Notes: a model not told the origin generated them from the sequence alone. Numbered from the stretch's first letter, positions 9,415 through 19,470 are shown. The stretch: DNA of 64,000 nt from Gilliamella sp. ESL0405 (GCF_019469205.1 NZ_CP048265.1:1612001-1676000), one strand, 5' to 3'. Numbers and translations: made by a program.

Positions 9415-10452
9415 GTGTCAAACAACAATACTTTAAGTTATAAAGATGCCGGCGTCGATATCGATGCCGGTAATGAACTGGTTAATCGCATTAAATCTGT
9501 CGTAAAAGAGACCAAGCGACCTGAAGTTATGGGCGGTCTGGGTGGTTTTGGCGCCCTTTGCGCCATTCCACAAAAATATAAAGAGCCGATTTTAGTGTCC
9601 GGTACTGACGGCGTCGGCACCAAATTACGCCTTGCAATGGATTTAAACCGTCATGAATCAATTGGTATCGATTTGGTGGCAATGTGTGTTAATGATTTGA
9701 TTGTTCAAGGTGCTGAGCCGCTATTCTTCTTAGACTATTATGCAACAGGTAAACTTAATGTCGATGTGGCAACAACGGTTGTAACAGGTATAGCCGAAGG
9801 CTGTAAACAGTCGGGCTGTGCGCTAGTTGGTGGTGAAACGGCTGAAATGCCCGGTATGTATCATGGCAATGATTATGATTTAGCCGGTTTTTGTGTCGGC
9901 GTCGTTGAAAAAGCCGAAATGATTGACGGAAGCAAAGTACAACACGGTGATGCTCTCATCGCCCTCGCCTCTTCGGGCGCCCACTCTAATGGCTACTCTT
10001 TAATTCGTAAAATTCTTCAAGTCAGTGGTGTCAATCCGGCGACTGAACAACTCGACGGCAAGCCCCTTGCCGATCATCTATTAGCCCCAACTAAAATCTA
10101 TGTAAAATCGGTGTTGGATTTAATCGCACAAATCGATGTCCACGCCATTGCCCATATTACCGGTGGTGGTTTTTGGGAAAACATCCCACGAGTATTACCG
10201 GATAACACCCAGGCAGTCATCAATGAAAGTAGTTGGCAATGGCCAAGCGTATTTAATTGGCTTCAAAAAACCGGTAATGTTGAGCGCCACGAAATGTATC
10301 GTACCTTTAATTGTGGCGTTGGTTTAATCATCGCTTTACCGAAACAGCTTGCTGAAAAAGCAATTAATATACTCAGCAGCCACGGCGAAAAAGCGTGGGT
10401 GATAGGCGAGATTATCCAATCATCCGATAGCCAACGAGTTGTTATCAAGTAG
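9415..10452 (+). CDS. purM: Phosphoribosylformylglycinamidine cyclo-ligase PurM
   Basis: PurM makes 5-aminoimidazole ribonucleotide from FGAM and ATP in purine synthesis. An in-frame TTG exists at 9406, but the GTG at 9415 is better placed behind AAGGA (9401-9405) and gives 345 residues, equal to E. coli PurM. Motifs: [17 protein letters not shown] at the N-terminus, [10 protein letters not shown], the [11 protein letters not shown] loop, [14 protein letters not shown] and [13 protein letters not shown]. PurN, its usual neighbour, does not follow. I see no clear PurR box upstream. Confidence 0.95.
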   Translation: MSNNNTLSYKDAGVDIDAGNELVNRIKSVVKETKRPEVMGGLGGFGALCAIPQKYKEPILVSGTDGVGTKLRLAMDLNRHESIGIDLVAMCVNDLIVQGAEPLFFLDYYATGKLNVDVATTVVTGIAEGCKQSGCALVGGETAEMPGMYHGNDYDLAGFCVGVVEKAEMIDGSKVQHGDALIALASSGAHSNGYSLIRKILQVSGVNPATEQLDGKPLADHLLAPTKIYVKSVLDLIAQIDVHAIAHITGGGFWENIPRVLPDNTQAVINESSWQWPSVFNWLQKTGNVERHEMYRTFNCGVGLIIALPKQLAEKAINILSSHGEKAWVIGEIIQSSDSQRVVIK

Positions 10453-10786
10453 TTTTATTCATTCAATATTATTCAATCTGTCAAAGATTGAGTAATATTG
10501 AACCATGTCATTAACAAGTGTCAAAAACAGTTGGCTTATTAATTATACAACGCCAATAAATCAGCAGCGATAACAAGCAAAATACTCAACAAACAAGCAA
10601 TCTTTTTAGTAATAGCCATTGGCTTCCTGATCCTAACTCATACGCTTTTTGTAATAGGCAAATTCAACAAGTTATCCAAAAAATTTAACATAAAAATAAC
10701 TAAAAGCTATCTTACTTTCTGGTACAATAGCGAAAAATTATAATAACTAAGTAATGTCGTAACACTATAAAACACAAGGTTTTTTA
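10453..10786. other. Intergenic region between purM and nifJ
   Basis: This 334-bp AT-rich gap holds the purM hairpin (10462-10502) and then the nifJ upstream region. The best -10 candidate is TACAAT at 10729-10734, with no strong -35. No coding frame is convincing. Confidence 0.5.
10462..10502 (+). terminator. Long inverted repeat after purM
   Basis: About 18-bp arms (TTCAATATTATTCAATCT paired with its near-exact complement) around a 4-nt loop start 9 bp after the purM stop. The stem is long but AT-rich and not followed by a T-run, so it may act as an mRNA 3'-end stabiliser as well as a terminator. Confidence 0.55.
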
Positions 10787-13700
10787 ATGATCATATCAGA
10801 TGCTAATAGTGCGGTATCATCCGTCGCTTATCGGGCAAACGAAGTCATTGCCATTTATCCAATAACCCCTAGCTCATCTATGGCTGAGCAAGCTAGCACA
10901 TGGGCAGAATTTGATAAACCAAACGTATTTGGTGATATCCCTAAAGTGGTTGAAATGCAATCTGAAGCGGGCGCAATTTCGACCGTACACGGTGCGTTAA
11001 TGACCGGTGCATTATCGACATCTTTCACCTCATCTCAAGGTTTATTATTAATGATTCCTTCGCTATACAAAATAGCCGGGGAACTCACACCATTTGTACT
11101 GCATGTGGCAGCACGTAGCATTGCCACGCATGCTTTATCAATATTTGGTGATCACTCCGATGTCATGGCAGTGCGACAAACTGGTTTTGCTATGCTCTGC
11201 TCAAGCTCTGTTCAAGAAGCGCAGGATATGGCGTTAATTTCACAAATTGCCACCTTAAACAGTCGTGTACCGTTTGTACACTTTTTTGACGGCTTTCGAA
11301 CTTCTCATGAAGTGAATAAAATTCACCCTATTAGCGATGATGATATCCGCCAATTATTACCAACTGATGCCATTGACGCATTTCGTGCTCGTGCCTTAAC
11401 GCCTGATAAACCGGTTACTCGAGGCACATCGGCCAATCCCGATACCTTCTTTCAATGTCGAGAGGCGGTTAATCCTTATTATCATCAAACTTATCAACAT
11501 GTTGTTGATGCGATGCAGGCTTTTGCAAAACAAACCGGCCGCAAATATCAACCTTTTGAATACTACGGCGCAAATGATGCTGAACGTATTATCGTGATTA
11601 TGGGCTCCGGTGCCAGCACCACAAAAGAAGTAGTCGATCATCTGTTGCAAAATAACGAAAAAGTTGGGGTTGTGATTGTTAGATTGTTCCGCCCTTTTTC
11701 AGCTAAACATCTACTGGCAGTTATCCCCGAAACGGTACAAAAAATTGCTGTATTAGATCGCACCAAAGAGCCAGGAGCACAAGCCGAACCACTCTATTTA
11801 GATATTATGACGGCCTTTGCTGAAAGTTTTTCTCAAGGAGAACGGCAAACACTACCGAAAATTATCGGCGGACGTTATGGTTTATCCTCAAAAGAGTTTG
11901 ATCCACGTTGCGTATTGGCTATTTTTGCTGAACTAGTATCGGACAATCCAAAACCACGTTTTACCGTGGGTATTTATGATGATATCACCGGCTTATCTTT
12001 ACCATTACCGACCGAATCCATCGCCCAAAAATCGGCACTTGAAGCGCTATTTTATGGACTCGGTAGTGACGGCACGGTTTCGGCTACCAAAAACAATATT
12101 AAAATTATTGGTGATAGTTCACCGTTTTATGTTCAAGGTTACTTTGTATATGACTCTAAAAAGGCTGGCGGGTTAACAACCTCGCATTTGCGAGTCAGTT
12201 TAGAACCGATTGATTCGCCTTACTTGATCACCAGTGCTCACTTTATTGGCTGTCATCAAGATCAGTTTATCGATAAATATCAGATCGTTGATAAATTAAA
12301 AGATGACGGTATCTTCTTACTTAACACCCCTTACAGTAAAGAGGAAGTTTGGCACCGCTTACCCAAAGAGGTACAAGTACAATTAATTAAAAAACGGGCA
12401 CACTTTTATATCGTTAATGCGGCAAAAATTGCCCGTGAATGCAACTTAGGTGCCAGAATTAATACCGTAATGCAAGCGGCCTTCTTTCACCTGTCTGAAA
12501 TCTTCAAAAATGATTTTAGTATTGCTCAATTAAAAGAGGTGATAGCAAAAAGCTACAGTAGCAAAGGACAAGATTTAGTCGAAAACAACTGGAAAGCGCT
12601 TGATTTGGCCATTGCTTCGCTTGAACAAATTCCATTAAGTTGTGTTGATCAAAGCAGTCAATCAATGCCACCGGCCGTACCGGATAATGCACCTGATTTT
12701 GTTAAAACGGTCACAGCAGCAATGTTAGCTGGCTTAGGGGACACTTTACCGGTATCGGCATTTCCGCCTGACGGCACTTGGCCGGTTGGCACAACAAAAT
12801 GGGAAAAACGCAATATTGCCGAAGCAATCCCAATTTGGCAACCGGAACTTTGTACCCAATGTAACCATTGTGCTGTTGCCTGTCCGCATGCGGCAATCCG
12901 TGCCAAAGTTGTTCAACCCGATGAGATGTTAAATGCACCTGACACCTTACAGTCGCTTGAAGTGAAAGCAAGAGATATGAAAGGACAACGCTATGTATTG
13001 CAAGTCGCTCCGGAAGACTGCACAGGCTGTAACTTATGTGTTGAGGTTTGCCCGGCAAGAGACAGAAATAACTTCGAGATAAAAGCAATTAACATGCAAT
13101 CACGAATCGATAACCTACAAACCCAGCGTACTAACTATAATTACTTTACCGCGTTACCTGATCGTGAAATGAAAACACTCGAACGGATCGATATTCGAAC
13201 TTCGCAACTGCTTACGCCACTATTTGAATATTCCGGCGCTTGTGCTGGCTGTGGTGAGACGCCTTACATTAAACTATTAACTCAGCTGTACGGTGATCAT
13301 CTGGCAATCGCTAATGCAACGGGTTGTTCATCTATCTACGGTGGTAACTTACCGGCTTCCCCGTATACCACCGATCGTAATGGGCGAGGTCCGGCTTGGG
13401 CAAACTCATTGTTTGAAGATAACGCTGAATTTGCTTTAGGCTATCGTATTAGCTACGATCAACACAAAAAACGCAGTTTGCGTTTGTTGGAACATGTTGC
13501 CGGCGAAATATCACCTGAAATTGTCTTAGCGCTACAATCAGCCGAAACCCCAATTGACGAAAAACGTCAGCAAGTTAAGATATTACGTGAACAACTTGCC
13601 CATATCGAATCCAATGAAGCAAAAGAGCTGATACAAAACGCCGATTATTTAATTGACAAATCAGTCTGGGCAATTGGTGGCGACGGTTGGGCATATGATA

Positions 13701-14329
13701 TCGGATTTGGTGGGCTTGACCATGTGATGAGCTTAACTGAAAATGTGAATATCTTAGTGTTAGATACACAATGTTACTCTAATACCGGTGGTCAACAATC
13801 CAAAGCAACGCCAATGGGAGCGGTATCTAAATTTGCTGATTTAGGTAAGCATAAAGCGCGTAAAGATTTAGGTGTTAGCGTGATGATGTATGGTCATGTG
13901 TATGTGGCACAAGTCGCATTAGGTTCACAACTCAACCAAACACTAAAAGCCTTACAAGAAGCCGAAGCTTATAGTGGACCTTCACTGGTTATCGCTTACA
14001 GCCCTTGTGAAGAGCACGGCTACGATCTGTCTAAATCACACGAACAGATGAAAGATCTCGTCAAATCGGGCTTCTGGACACTCTACCGATACGATCCTCG
14101 CCGCATGGCAGAGGGTAAACCGGGACTGGTGTTAGATTCTAAAACGCCAAACAGTGAAGCATTGACCAACATCTTGCTGAAAGAGCAACGCTTCCGTCGC
14201 TTAGAAACATTAGAGCCGCAAGTTGCTGATACTTTACACGAACGCTCGACCAAAATGGTAGAGTCTAAATATAAATTCCTACAAATGTTAGCAACTTATT
14301 CAGATATCGAAACACCAGCTGATAGCTAG
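10787..14329 (+). CDS. nifJ: Pyruvate:ferredoxin/flavodoxin oxidoreductase NifJ
   Basis: A single-chain (1180 aa) pyruvate:flavodoxin oxidoreductase that converts pyruvate and CoA to acetyl-CoA, CO2 and reduced flavodoxin or ferredoxin. It resembles E. coli YdbK (1174 aa) throughout. Seen in order: the N-terminal pyrimidine-binding domain with AIYPITPSSSMAEQ; the central domain with GIYDDITGLSL; two 4Fe-4S motifs, CTQCNHCAVACPH (Cys689 first) and CTGCNLCVEVCP (Cys745 first); a third cluster site GACAGCGETPY near 820; and the thiamine-diphosphate site IGGDGWAYDIGFGGLDH ending NTGGQ. All cluster cysteines are present, so the enzyme looks functional. It suits a microaerobic or anaerobic gut life style. 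It is a lone gene. Confidence 0.96.
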   Translation: MIISDANSAVSSVAYRANEVIAIYPITPSSSMAEQASTWAEFDKPNVFGDIPKVVEMQSEAGAISTVHGALMTGALSTSFTSSQGLLLMIPSLYKIAGELTPFVLHVAARSIATHALSIFGDHSDVMAVRQTGFAMLCSSSVQEAQDMALISQIATLNSRVPFVHFFDGFRTSHEVNKIHPISDDDIRQLLPTDAIDAFRARALTPDKPVTRGTSANPDTFFQCREAVNPYYHQTYQHVVDAMQAFAKQTGRKYQPFEYYGANDAERIIVIMGSGASTTKEVVDHLLQNNEKVGVVIVRLFRPFSAKHLLAVIPETVQKIAVLDRTKEPGAQAEPLYLDIMTAFAESFSQGERQTLPKIIGGRYGLSSKEFDPRCVLAIFAELVSDNPKPRFTVGIYDDITGLSLPLPTESIAQKSALEALFYGLGSDGTVSATKNNIKIIGDSSPFYVQGYFVYDSKKAGGLTTSHLRVSLEPIDSPYLITSAHFIGCHQDQFIDKYQIVDKLKDDGIFLLNTPYSKEEVWHRLPKEVQVQLIKKRAHFYIVNAAKIARECNLGARINTVMQAAFFHLSEIFKNDFSIAQLKEVIAKSYSSKGQDLVENNWKALDLAIASLEQIPLSCVDQSSQSMPPAVPDNAPDFVKTVTAAMLAGLGDTLPVSAFPPDGTWPVGTTKWEKRNIAEAIPIWQPELCTQCNHCAVACPHAAIRAKVVQPDEMLNAPDTLQSLEVKARDMKGQRYVLQVAPEDCTGCNLCVEVCPARDRNNFEIKAINMQSRIDNLQTQRTNYNYFTALPDREMKTLERIDIRTSQLLTPLFEYSGACAGCGETPYIKLLTQLYGDHLAIANATGCSSIYGGNLPASPYTTDRNGRGPAWANSLFEDNAEFALGYRISYDQHKKRSLRLLEHVAGEISPEIVLALQSAETPIDEKRQQVKILREQLAHIESNEAKELIQNADYLIDKSVWAIGGDGWAYDIGFGGLDHVMSLTENVNILVLDTQCYSNTGGQQSKATPMGAVSKFADLGKHKARKDLGVSVMMYGHVYVAQVALGSQLNQTLKALQEAEAYSGPSLVIAYSPCEEHGYDLSKSHEQMKDLVKSGFWTLYRYDPRRMAEGKPGLVLDSKTPNSEALTNILLKEQRFRRLETLEPQVADTLHERSTKMVESKYKFLQMLATYSDIETPADS

Positions 14330-14358
14330 CTTAAGATAATATCTGATTAACAATCATA

Positions 14359-14397
14359 AGCCCTGTACTTATCAATTAATAAAGTAAGTACATGGCT
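14359..14397 (+). terminator. Probable nifJ terminator
   Basis: Inverted repeat AGCC..TGTACTTA paired with TAAGTACA..GGCT around a ~13-nt loop, followed by TTATTCTTTT on the plus strand, 30 bp after the nifJ stop. Confidence 0.65.
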
Positions 14398-14596
14398 TAT
14401 TCTTTTCGTTTTACACGGCGGATAGGATTGCAAAAACCACTGTTATTATGCTCTACAATTCAGATGATATAGATGAACAATAACTCTGATCAAAATATAA
14501 CTATTGGTAAATAATTAGTATGGTTAAAAAATAAGAATGGATAAACGATAAGATATGATTAAGAAGGTTTGATTGACAAATGGTTAGGTTAGAATA

Positions 14597-14636
14597 GAAA
14601 AAAGCGCTTTAACTGACAGCAATTAAAGCGCTTTTA
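14597..14636 (-). terminator. Terminator of the NlpC/P60 gene
   Basis: Perfect stem AAAAGCGCTTTAA / TTAAAGCGCTTTT with a 10-nt loop. On the minus strand it is followed by TTTTTTC, fitting an intrinsic terminator just past the NlpC/P60 stop. The plus-strand side is weaker. Confidence 0.75.
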
Positions 14637-14662
14637 ACAAATCTTGCGAAAATAAATAATAA

Positions 14663-15196
14663 TTATTTATCGGTTATTCGGCGAGTCATCCAATAGTGTT
14701 TTTTCCAATAATCTTCATTCAGATTTGAGTAGATAACCCCTTTGGAAGTTGAAGCATGTAAGAATTTACCATTGTCATAATAGATACCGACATGTAAACC
14801 ACTACGGCTTCGTCCAGTTTTGAAAAATACTAAATCCCCTGCTTTTGGTTGGGTAACTTTATAGCCCAATTTAGCCTGCTCCGCCGCGCTTCTTGGTAAG
14901 TTTTTAGAAAGTCGGTTTTTGAAAAAATTCATCACTAAACCGGAACAATCACTCCCTGCTAACGTTGTTCCACCATAGCGGTAAGGTGTTTTTTTCCACT
15001 TTTTGTAGTGTGACTCAATTTTAGCCAACATTTGTGGATCAGATTTAGAGTTTTTTGTCGACACTTGCCCTTGACTAGTGCTACAACCAAATAAAGTAAA
15101 AAGGCAAAAAAGTAATGCAGTGATTAAAAAACGCTTATTCAAATTAAAAGAGCTGCTCGGCAACACTCCTAATTGTTGATTGTCTCTTCTTATCAT
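14663..15196 (-). CDS. NlpC/P60-family lipoprotein, probable peptidoglycan endopeptidase
   Basis: A 177-residue cell-wall hydrolase candidate of the Spr/MepS/NlpC type. An N-terminal hydrophobic segment ends in a lipobox-like LFGC (Cys about residue 38). The catalytic domain has the nucleophile motif GSDCSGLV near 80-87, the GDLVFFKTG segment, the catalytic His in GLHVGIYYDNGKFLHAS, and YWKKHYWMTRR at the end. The start is uncertain: the ATG at 15196 overlaps the upstream GTPase gene by 53 bp and leaves a long n-region; an in-frame TTG at 15142 would give a more usual signal peptide but lacks a good ribosome site. It follows two membrane/GTPase genes on the same strand. Confidence 0.85.
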   Translation of the reverse strand: MIRRDNQQLGVLPSSSFNLNKRFLITALLFCLFTLFGCSTSQGQVSTKNSKSDPQMLAKIESHYKKWKKTPYRYGGTTLAGSDCSGLVMNFFKNRLSKNLPRSAAEQAKLGYKVTQPKAGDLVFFKTGRSRSGLHVGIYYDNGKFLHASTSKGVIYSNLNEDYWKKHYWMTRRITDK

Positions 15197-16502
15197 TTCT
15201 TTTTGTTCCCTTGTTTAAAGTCGACCACTGTGAATATCGTCTTGCTACCTTAAGAGATTTAGGTAACTGTCCTTTTTCCCATTCGCTCTGGTCTAATTTA
15301 GACAACATAATCGGCGATAAATTCGCATGGCTTCGATGATTTAGGCTTTCTTTCAGTCGAATAAGACGTAAAGAAAGAAAACAAATAATCACATCATCGA
15401 CGCTTAATTTACTATATCCAGAAAGCTGATAGCGCATTCTGGCACCATAATGTTTAGCTGTTTGCATCAAACTACCAACCGCCCCGCCAATTAAAGCAGC
15501 AGAGCCAAAGGTAATACCACCTGTTGCCAAATCAATACTGGCGCCGATAGTAGCACCTGATACAAAACCTTTAGTCAAATGCATACCGACAGTTTTTAAA
15601 GCATCAACATTAAAAAGATCGGCTTTGTAACGACCTTTGATTAAAGGTAAATTCTCTTCACTCTCTTGCGATGAATCGAATTGATACAGCTTTAACAATT
15701 GGTTGATTGCTGTTTGCTCTCGTTGTCTAACCTTATTTTGCATATCGGTAATGGCTTGTTTATCATCAACTTTAGCCATTTCATAAAAAGCTGTCACATC
15801 AACTAAGGCTTCAGCAATAATCCGATTAGCGGTTTGATTACGAGATTGACGCATTTGAGCAATCTTAGCTAACCAATGGTTTAAAATCTCTTTTGCTGGT
15901 TCAACCAAAAGTGCTAAACTTTGGTATAAACGCTCCTCACCATCGAGTGGTGGGAAAATAGCATCAAAGCGTATGATAGCATGAATCCCTATTCGAGATA
16001 GCAATCTTTTCCAATCCTTTTCATTTTGTTTTTCTTCGGCAGTAAAGTTAAGCACTGCTAAAATAGGTTTATCGCTATTGGCTAAAATTGCCAGCTCGTC
16101 ATGATACTTGTCTAATATAGGCTCACGCACGTCTATCACGTAAATCGCCGCATCGCTATTTAACACTTGTCGAATCACTTTAGCTTCTTGATTAAAGAGA
16201 TTTTCTGCCTCCGGGCTTTGTAAAAAAAACGTTAATTTGTCAACGCCGTCAAGCTTAGCATTAGCCGGCACTATCTGATTAATATATTCATAAAGTGCCA
16301 AACTATCTTCTAAACCGGGTGTATCATAAAAAATAATAGATTGATCGTGCGCTAAAGGTAATTTAATTGATTCTACATGTCGGGTTGTACCGGGTTTATC
16401 GGAAACATCGCCAAAATGACTGTTGCGACTTAATGCCCGTAATAGTGACGTTTTGCCAACGTTTGCATGCCCCACCACGGCTAATTTTAAAGTTGTCAGC
16501 AT
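15144..16502 (-). CDS. GTPase with DUF3482 domain
   Basis: A 452-residue protein with an N-terminal TRAFAC-class GTPase domain: P-loop GHANVGKTS (11-19), PGTTRHVE switch I (about 37-44), and DTPGLED (about 60-66). A helical DUF3482 region follows, containing a glycine-rich hydrophobic segment (about 310-345: GFVSGATIGASIDLATGG and following) that may insert in membranes. Its function is not established. It starts 4 bp after the stop of the DUF2868 gene, a pairing found in many gammaproteobacteria, which suggests the two work together at the inner membrane. Confidence 0.85.
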   Translation of the reverse strand: MLTTLKLAVVGHANVGKTSLLRALSRNSHFGDVSDKPGTTRHVESIKLPLAHDQSIIFYDTPGLEDSLALYEYINQIVPANAKLDGVDKLTFFLQSPEAENLFNQEAKVIRQVLNSDAAIYVIDVREPILDKYHDELAILANSDKPILAVLNFTAEEKQNEKDWKRLLSRIGIHAIIRFDAIFPPLDGEERLYQSLALLVEPAKEILNHWLAKIAQMRQSRNQTANRIIAEALVDVTAFYEMAKVDDKQAITDMQNKVRQREQTAINQLLKLYQFDSSQESEENLPLIKGRYKADLFNVDALKTVGMHLTKGFVSGATIGASIDLATGGITFGSAALIGGAVGSLMQTAKHYGARMRYQLSGYSKLSVDDVIICFLSLRLIRLKESLNHRSHANLSPIMLSKLDQSEWEKGQLPKSLKVARRYSQWSTLNKGTKRNDKKRQSTIRSVAEQLF

Positions 16503-16506
16503 ATTA

Positions 16507-17805
16507 TCAATCCTCAGTTAACCAGACAGGATCCGCCTGCATCAAAGAAAGTGACTGCCAATTATGATACTGCTTACCTTGATTAATAAACCAAATTCGA
16601 CACTGCTGCGACTTATTCATCAATTGATTAATAAAGTTTAATAAACCTCTATCAGGCGATCGGTCAGTATCAATAGCTATTAACAATTTTTTAGCCGGTG
16701 ATAACTGAAGATAATCTAACATTTGCGTGCGACTATCACGGGTATTAAGAAAACCTGAAAAGTGTACATCTTCCGGCGGATGCCAATTGTCTTGAATATC
16801 TACTGCAACTAAAAATGCCCCATTGCCTTGTTCTATTTGCTTACTTGCCAAGCGCCATTGACTATGCCCTTTTTGGTCTTCATCCTCAATCTGGGTATCT
16901 AAAGGTTGCAGTTGATTGGCAAGGATTTGGTAATCGGGATCATCCATATCGAGCTCAATTTTACGGCGACTTATCAACCAGTTAATACCACAAAAAACCA
17001 TACACAAAAAGCGAACAGCTAACCCATAAACAATAAACACCCCTAACAGCCAAACAGCCCATGCGGAACGAATTTCACCGGCACTTAAAGCGTGTTCACT
17101 CATTTTAATCACATCAGCATTTGGAATATCAAATCCGAGTAATGACGGTAAGAAGCCTAAATAATGAGTTAAATGGATAATGGTATCCGAACTTAATAAG
17201 GTCGTTTTCCACTCAAAACTGTAATGCTGGGTTGAAAACAGCACTAAAAGCAGCAATAAAGCACTGGTTAAAATCACCGTCCAAAACAAGTTGAGAACAA
17301 AACCGATAAGCCAACGAATGCGAGCACCAAATAGCTTAACAAATGCGGGAATAAGCTGTTCAACGGTCTTTTTTTGATAAAGCTTTTTGGCTAACCATAA
17401 CCAACAGTGAATTAATAAACTGCCACCAAAATTTGAAAGGAAAAAAAACGAGCAAAGCCAAATAAACAGAGTAATAAGGTGCACACCCAACAAACTAAAT
17501 AGCGCCCAGTACAGATTGACAGGATTTTGACTTAATGCGCTAAAAGCAAGCGATGCGCCTAGAAAAACCGAAACAATTAATAACAAAAAAAAGGAAATTT
17601 TAGCCGAACGTAATAGCCGTTTTACAATGGTATATAAGCCATTTTGCTTAGCTAACATTTCTGCACGCATCACAATACGATCAATCGGCGAAGTTTGTAG
17701 CGATCTCACTTGACGATTAATATCTTGGTCAGCAAATCGCCCGGATTCGCTTTCAATTAAATGAATGGTTTCGGTCAGCCATAATGACTCAAGTTTATCT
17801 CGCAT
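16507..17805 (-). CDS. DUF2868 domain-containing membrane protein
   Basis: A 432-residue protein with a cytoplasmic N-terminus and about four to five transmembrane segments (roughly residues 70-95, 100-125, 160-185 and 245-270, by hydrophobicity). A soluble C-terminal part holds VAVDIQDNWHPPEDVHFSGF and a repeated I(A)IDTDRSPDRG-like strand. It belongs to the DUF2868 group, known mainly as the neighbour of DUF3482 GTPases. Role unknown; the tight spacing supports a two-gene membrane GTPase system. Confidence 0.8.
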   Translation of the reverse strand: MRDKLESLWLTETIHLIESESGRFADQDINRQVRSLQTSPIDRIVMRAEMLAKQNGLYTIVKRLLRSAKISFFLLLIVSVFLGASLAFSALSQNPVNLYWALFSLLGVHLITLFIWLCSFFFLSNFGGSLLIHCWLWLAKKLYQKKTVEQLIPAFVKLFGARIRWLIGFVLNLFWTVILTSALLLLLVLFSTQHYSFEWKTTLLSSDTIIHLTHYLGFLPSLLGFDIPNADVIKMSEHALSAGEIRSAWAVWLLGVFIVYGLAVRFLCMVFCGINWLISRRKIELDMDDPDYQILANQLQPLDTQIEDEDQKGHSQWRLASKQIEQGNGAFLVAVDIQDNWHPPEDVHFSGFLNTRDSRTQMLDYLQLSPAKKLLIAIDTDRSPDRGLLNFINQLMNKSQQCRIWFINQGKQYHNWQSLSLMQADPVWLTED

Positions 17806-17837
17806 TATATTTGATCTTCACGTTTAATGAATCGATA

Positions 17838-17862
17838 AAAGAAACGCGACATAAGTCGCGTT
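17838..17862 (-). terminator. zapB terminator
   Basis: Stem AACGCGAC / GTCGCGTT with ATAA loop. On the minus strand it is followed by TCTTTTATC, about 20 bp after the zapB stop. Confidence 0.7.
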
Positions 17863-17881
17863 CGAGAGTAAGTCACAACAA

Positions 17882-18127
17882 CTATTGTGTTATTTCGCCA
17901 ATTTTACTTAACAGAGTTTGAATACGTTGTTGCCACACTTGTTGATCTTGCTTAAGTTTTTCGTTTTCAGCGCGTAAGGTTTTAATCTCATCAGAACTAT
18001 CATTGATCAGTTGCTCCAACTCTTGATTACCTTGCTTTAACGTCGCAATTTCATGTTGTAATGTATTGATAGTATTAACGGTATGTTGGACTTTACTTTC
18101 CAATTGATTCAATATTTCTAATGACAT
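17882..18127 (-). CDS. zapB: Cell division protein ZapB
   Basis: ZapB is a small coiled-coil protein that joins the FtsZ ring through ZapA and helps link it to the Ter region. The start was set at the ATG at 18127, preceded by GAGGAAAAAT, giving 81 residues, the same as E. coli ZapB; a further in-frame TTG at 18145 is less likely. The whole product is one heptad-like coiled coil with the opening MSLEILNQLESKVQ and a late QQVWQQRIQ typical of the family. It is divergent from tpiA. Confidence 0.92.
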   Translation of the reverse strand: MSLEILNQLESKVQHTVNTINTLQHEIATLKQGNQELEQLINDSSDEIKTLRAENEKLKQDQQVWQQRIQTLLSKIGEITQ

Positions 18128-18227
18128 ATTTTTCCTCAAACTCAATTTATTTGGTATATAATAGGTAGTATTATAACGAATTCATTCTGAAATCAACACC
18201 TTTTTAAAATATAAGTTGGAGAAAATT

Positions 18228-18992
18228 ATGCGAAAACCACTCGTTATGGGTAACTGGAAACTCAATGGTAGTATCGAAATGGCTAAAAGCTTAGTAGAAG
18301 GACTAAGAAACGAGCTATCGACTGATGTCGATTGTGATGTTGCAATTGCCCCACCGGTTGTCTATTTAGACTTTGTTAAACACCAATTAGGTGGATCGAA
18401 TATTATTTTAGGTGCGCAAGATGTCGATATTCATCTTTCCGGCGCTTACACTGGTGAAGTATCTGCAACCATGTTAAAAGAAGTTGGCGTTACGCATGTG
18501 ATTATTGGTCACTCTGAGCGTCGTACTTATCACAAAGAATCAGACGAATTTATCGCACAAAAATTTGGCGTGTTGAAAGAAGCCGGTCTAGTGCCTGTAC
18601 TTTGTATCGGTGAAACTGAAGCAGAAAACGAAGCGGGTCAAACTCAAGCAGTTTGTGCACGTCAAATTGATGCAGTGATTAACGCATTAGGCGTTCAAGC
18701 GTTCAATGGTGCAGTTATTGCTTACGAACCGGTTTGGGCAATTGGTACAGGCAAATCAGCCACTCCTGCGCAAGCACAAGCTGTACATAAATTCATTCGT
18801 GATCATATTGCTAAACAAGATGCCAAAGTCGCTGAGCAAGTGATTATTCAATATGGTGGCTCAGTCAACGATAAAAATGCAGCAGAACTGTTTACTCAAC
18901 CAGACATCGACGGTGCGTTAGTTGGTGGTGCATCATTAAAAGCCGATGCTTTTGCAGTGATTGTTAAGGCCGCTGAACAAGCTAAAAAGTAG
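18228..18992 (+). CDS. tpiA: Triosephosphate isomerase
   Basis: TpiA interconverts dihydroxyacetone phosphate and glyceraldehyde 3-phosphate in glycolysis. The ATG at 18228 was chosen over an in-frame TTG at 18216 because TTGGAG then serves as ribosome site and the protein begins [14 protein letters not shown], as in enterics. Catalytic features are NWKLNG (Lys), IIGHSERR (His) and [12 protein letters not shown] (Glu), with the phosphate loop GGSV and VGGASL. Length is 254 residues (E. coli 255). A strong terminator lies about 50 bp downstream. Confidence 0.97.
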   Translation: MRKPLVMGNWKLNGSIEMAKSLVEGLRNELSTDVDCDVAIAPPVVYLDFVKHQLGGSNIILGAQDVDIHLSGAYTGEVSATMLKEVGVTHVIIGHSERRTYHKESDEFIAQKFGVLKEAGLVPVLCIGETEAENEAGQTQAVCARQIDAVINALGVQAFNGAVIAYEPVWAIGTGKSATPAQAQAVHKFIRDHIAKQDAKVAEQVIIQYGGSVNDKNAAELFTQPDIDGALVGGASLKADAFAVIVKAAEQAKK

Positions 18993-19040
18993 TCAATAAA
19001 GTTTTATCTGCAAATTTTTATCGATAAAACGATATTTAAA

Positions 19041-19071
19041 AAAAAAGACACTTAAATTGTGTCTTTTTTTA
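19041..19071. terminator. Terminator between tpiA and the Ner-like gene
   Basis: Stem AAAAAAGACAC / GTGTCTTTTTTT with a 7-nt loop. T-runs on both strands make it a good bidirectional intrinsic terminator for convergent tpiA and the Ner-like gene. Confidence 0.85.
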
Positions 19072-19086
19072 TTTAAATCAAAAAAA

Positions 19087-19314
19087 TTATTTTTTTCTTT
19101 TGTTTTCATATCTTGTTGGCCAAATTTTCTCAACTGGCACTTGTAAATAATCCGCAATAATCCGTTCATACTTAGGGCAATGGCGGTATAACGCATTTCT
19201 TAATGTATCGGCTTGTAAACCACTTGAACGTGATAAAGCTCTTAAATTTCCACCTCTAATTTTGATTTCACCAACGACTCTTGATGGTGACCAGTCTTGA
19301 TCTTGTTCTCTCAT
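19087..19314 (-). CDS. Ner/Nlp-family winged HTH regulator
   Basis: A 75-residue DNA-binding protein of the Ner-like family (phage Mu Ner, enteric SfsB/Nlp). Visible pattern: W-S-P at the start, RGGNLRALSRSSGLQADTLRNAL as the helix-turn-helix (about 20-42), CPKYERIIADYLQV, and the closing IWPTRY typical of the family. It is divergent from an S24-type repressor gene with 156 bp between them, the same layout as the c/ner switch in transposable phages. It may be a domesticated regulator or a phage remnant. Confidence 0.85.
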   Translation of the reverse strand: MREQDQDWSPSRVVGEIKIRGGNLRALSRSSGLQADTLRNALYRHCPKYERIIADYLQVPVEKIWPTRYENKRKK

Positions 19315-19365
19315 TATGAGATCCTCTATTGGTTAATTTTTTTGCTATTGTAGAGATTATCGGTA

Positions 19366-19385
19366 TTACAATATCAAATTGTTAA
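19366..19385. promoter_or_regulatory. Possible operator in the Ner/repressor intergenic region
   Basis: Two opposed half-sites TTACAAT and ATTGTTAA separated by 5 bp form an imperfect palindrome between the divergent regulators. The position is right for an operator, but the assignment rests on symmetry alone in an AT-rich region. Confidence 0.3.
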
Positions 19386-19470
19386 TAAGTTACCAACAAA
19401 GAATAACACATAAAAAAACGAATTAAAACAATAAAAATAAAAAAAGCAACAGAAAACGGAATGAAAAACA

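Larger units (their letters stand above)
14330..14662. other. Intergenic region between convergent nifJ and the NlpC/P60 gene
   Basis: This 333-bp AT-rich gap holds two terminator-like hairpins, 14359-14397 facing nifJ and 14597-14636 facing the NlpC/P60 gene. The roughly 200 bp between them shows no coding frame or other recognisable feature. Confidence 0.55.

Noticed and set aside
11396-13769. Several minus-strand frames within nifJ
   Set aside because: Shadows of a strongly conserved coding frame on the plus strand.
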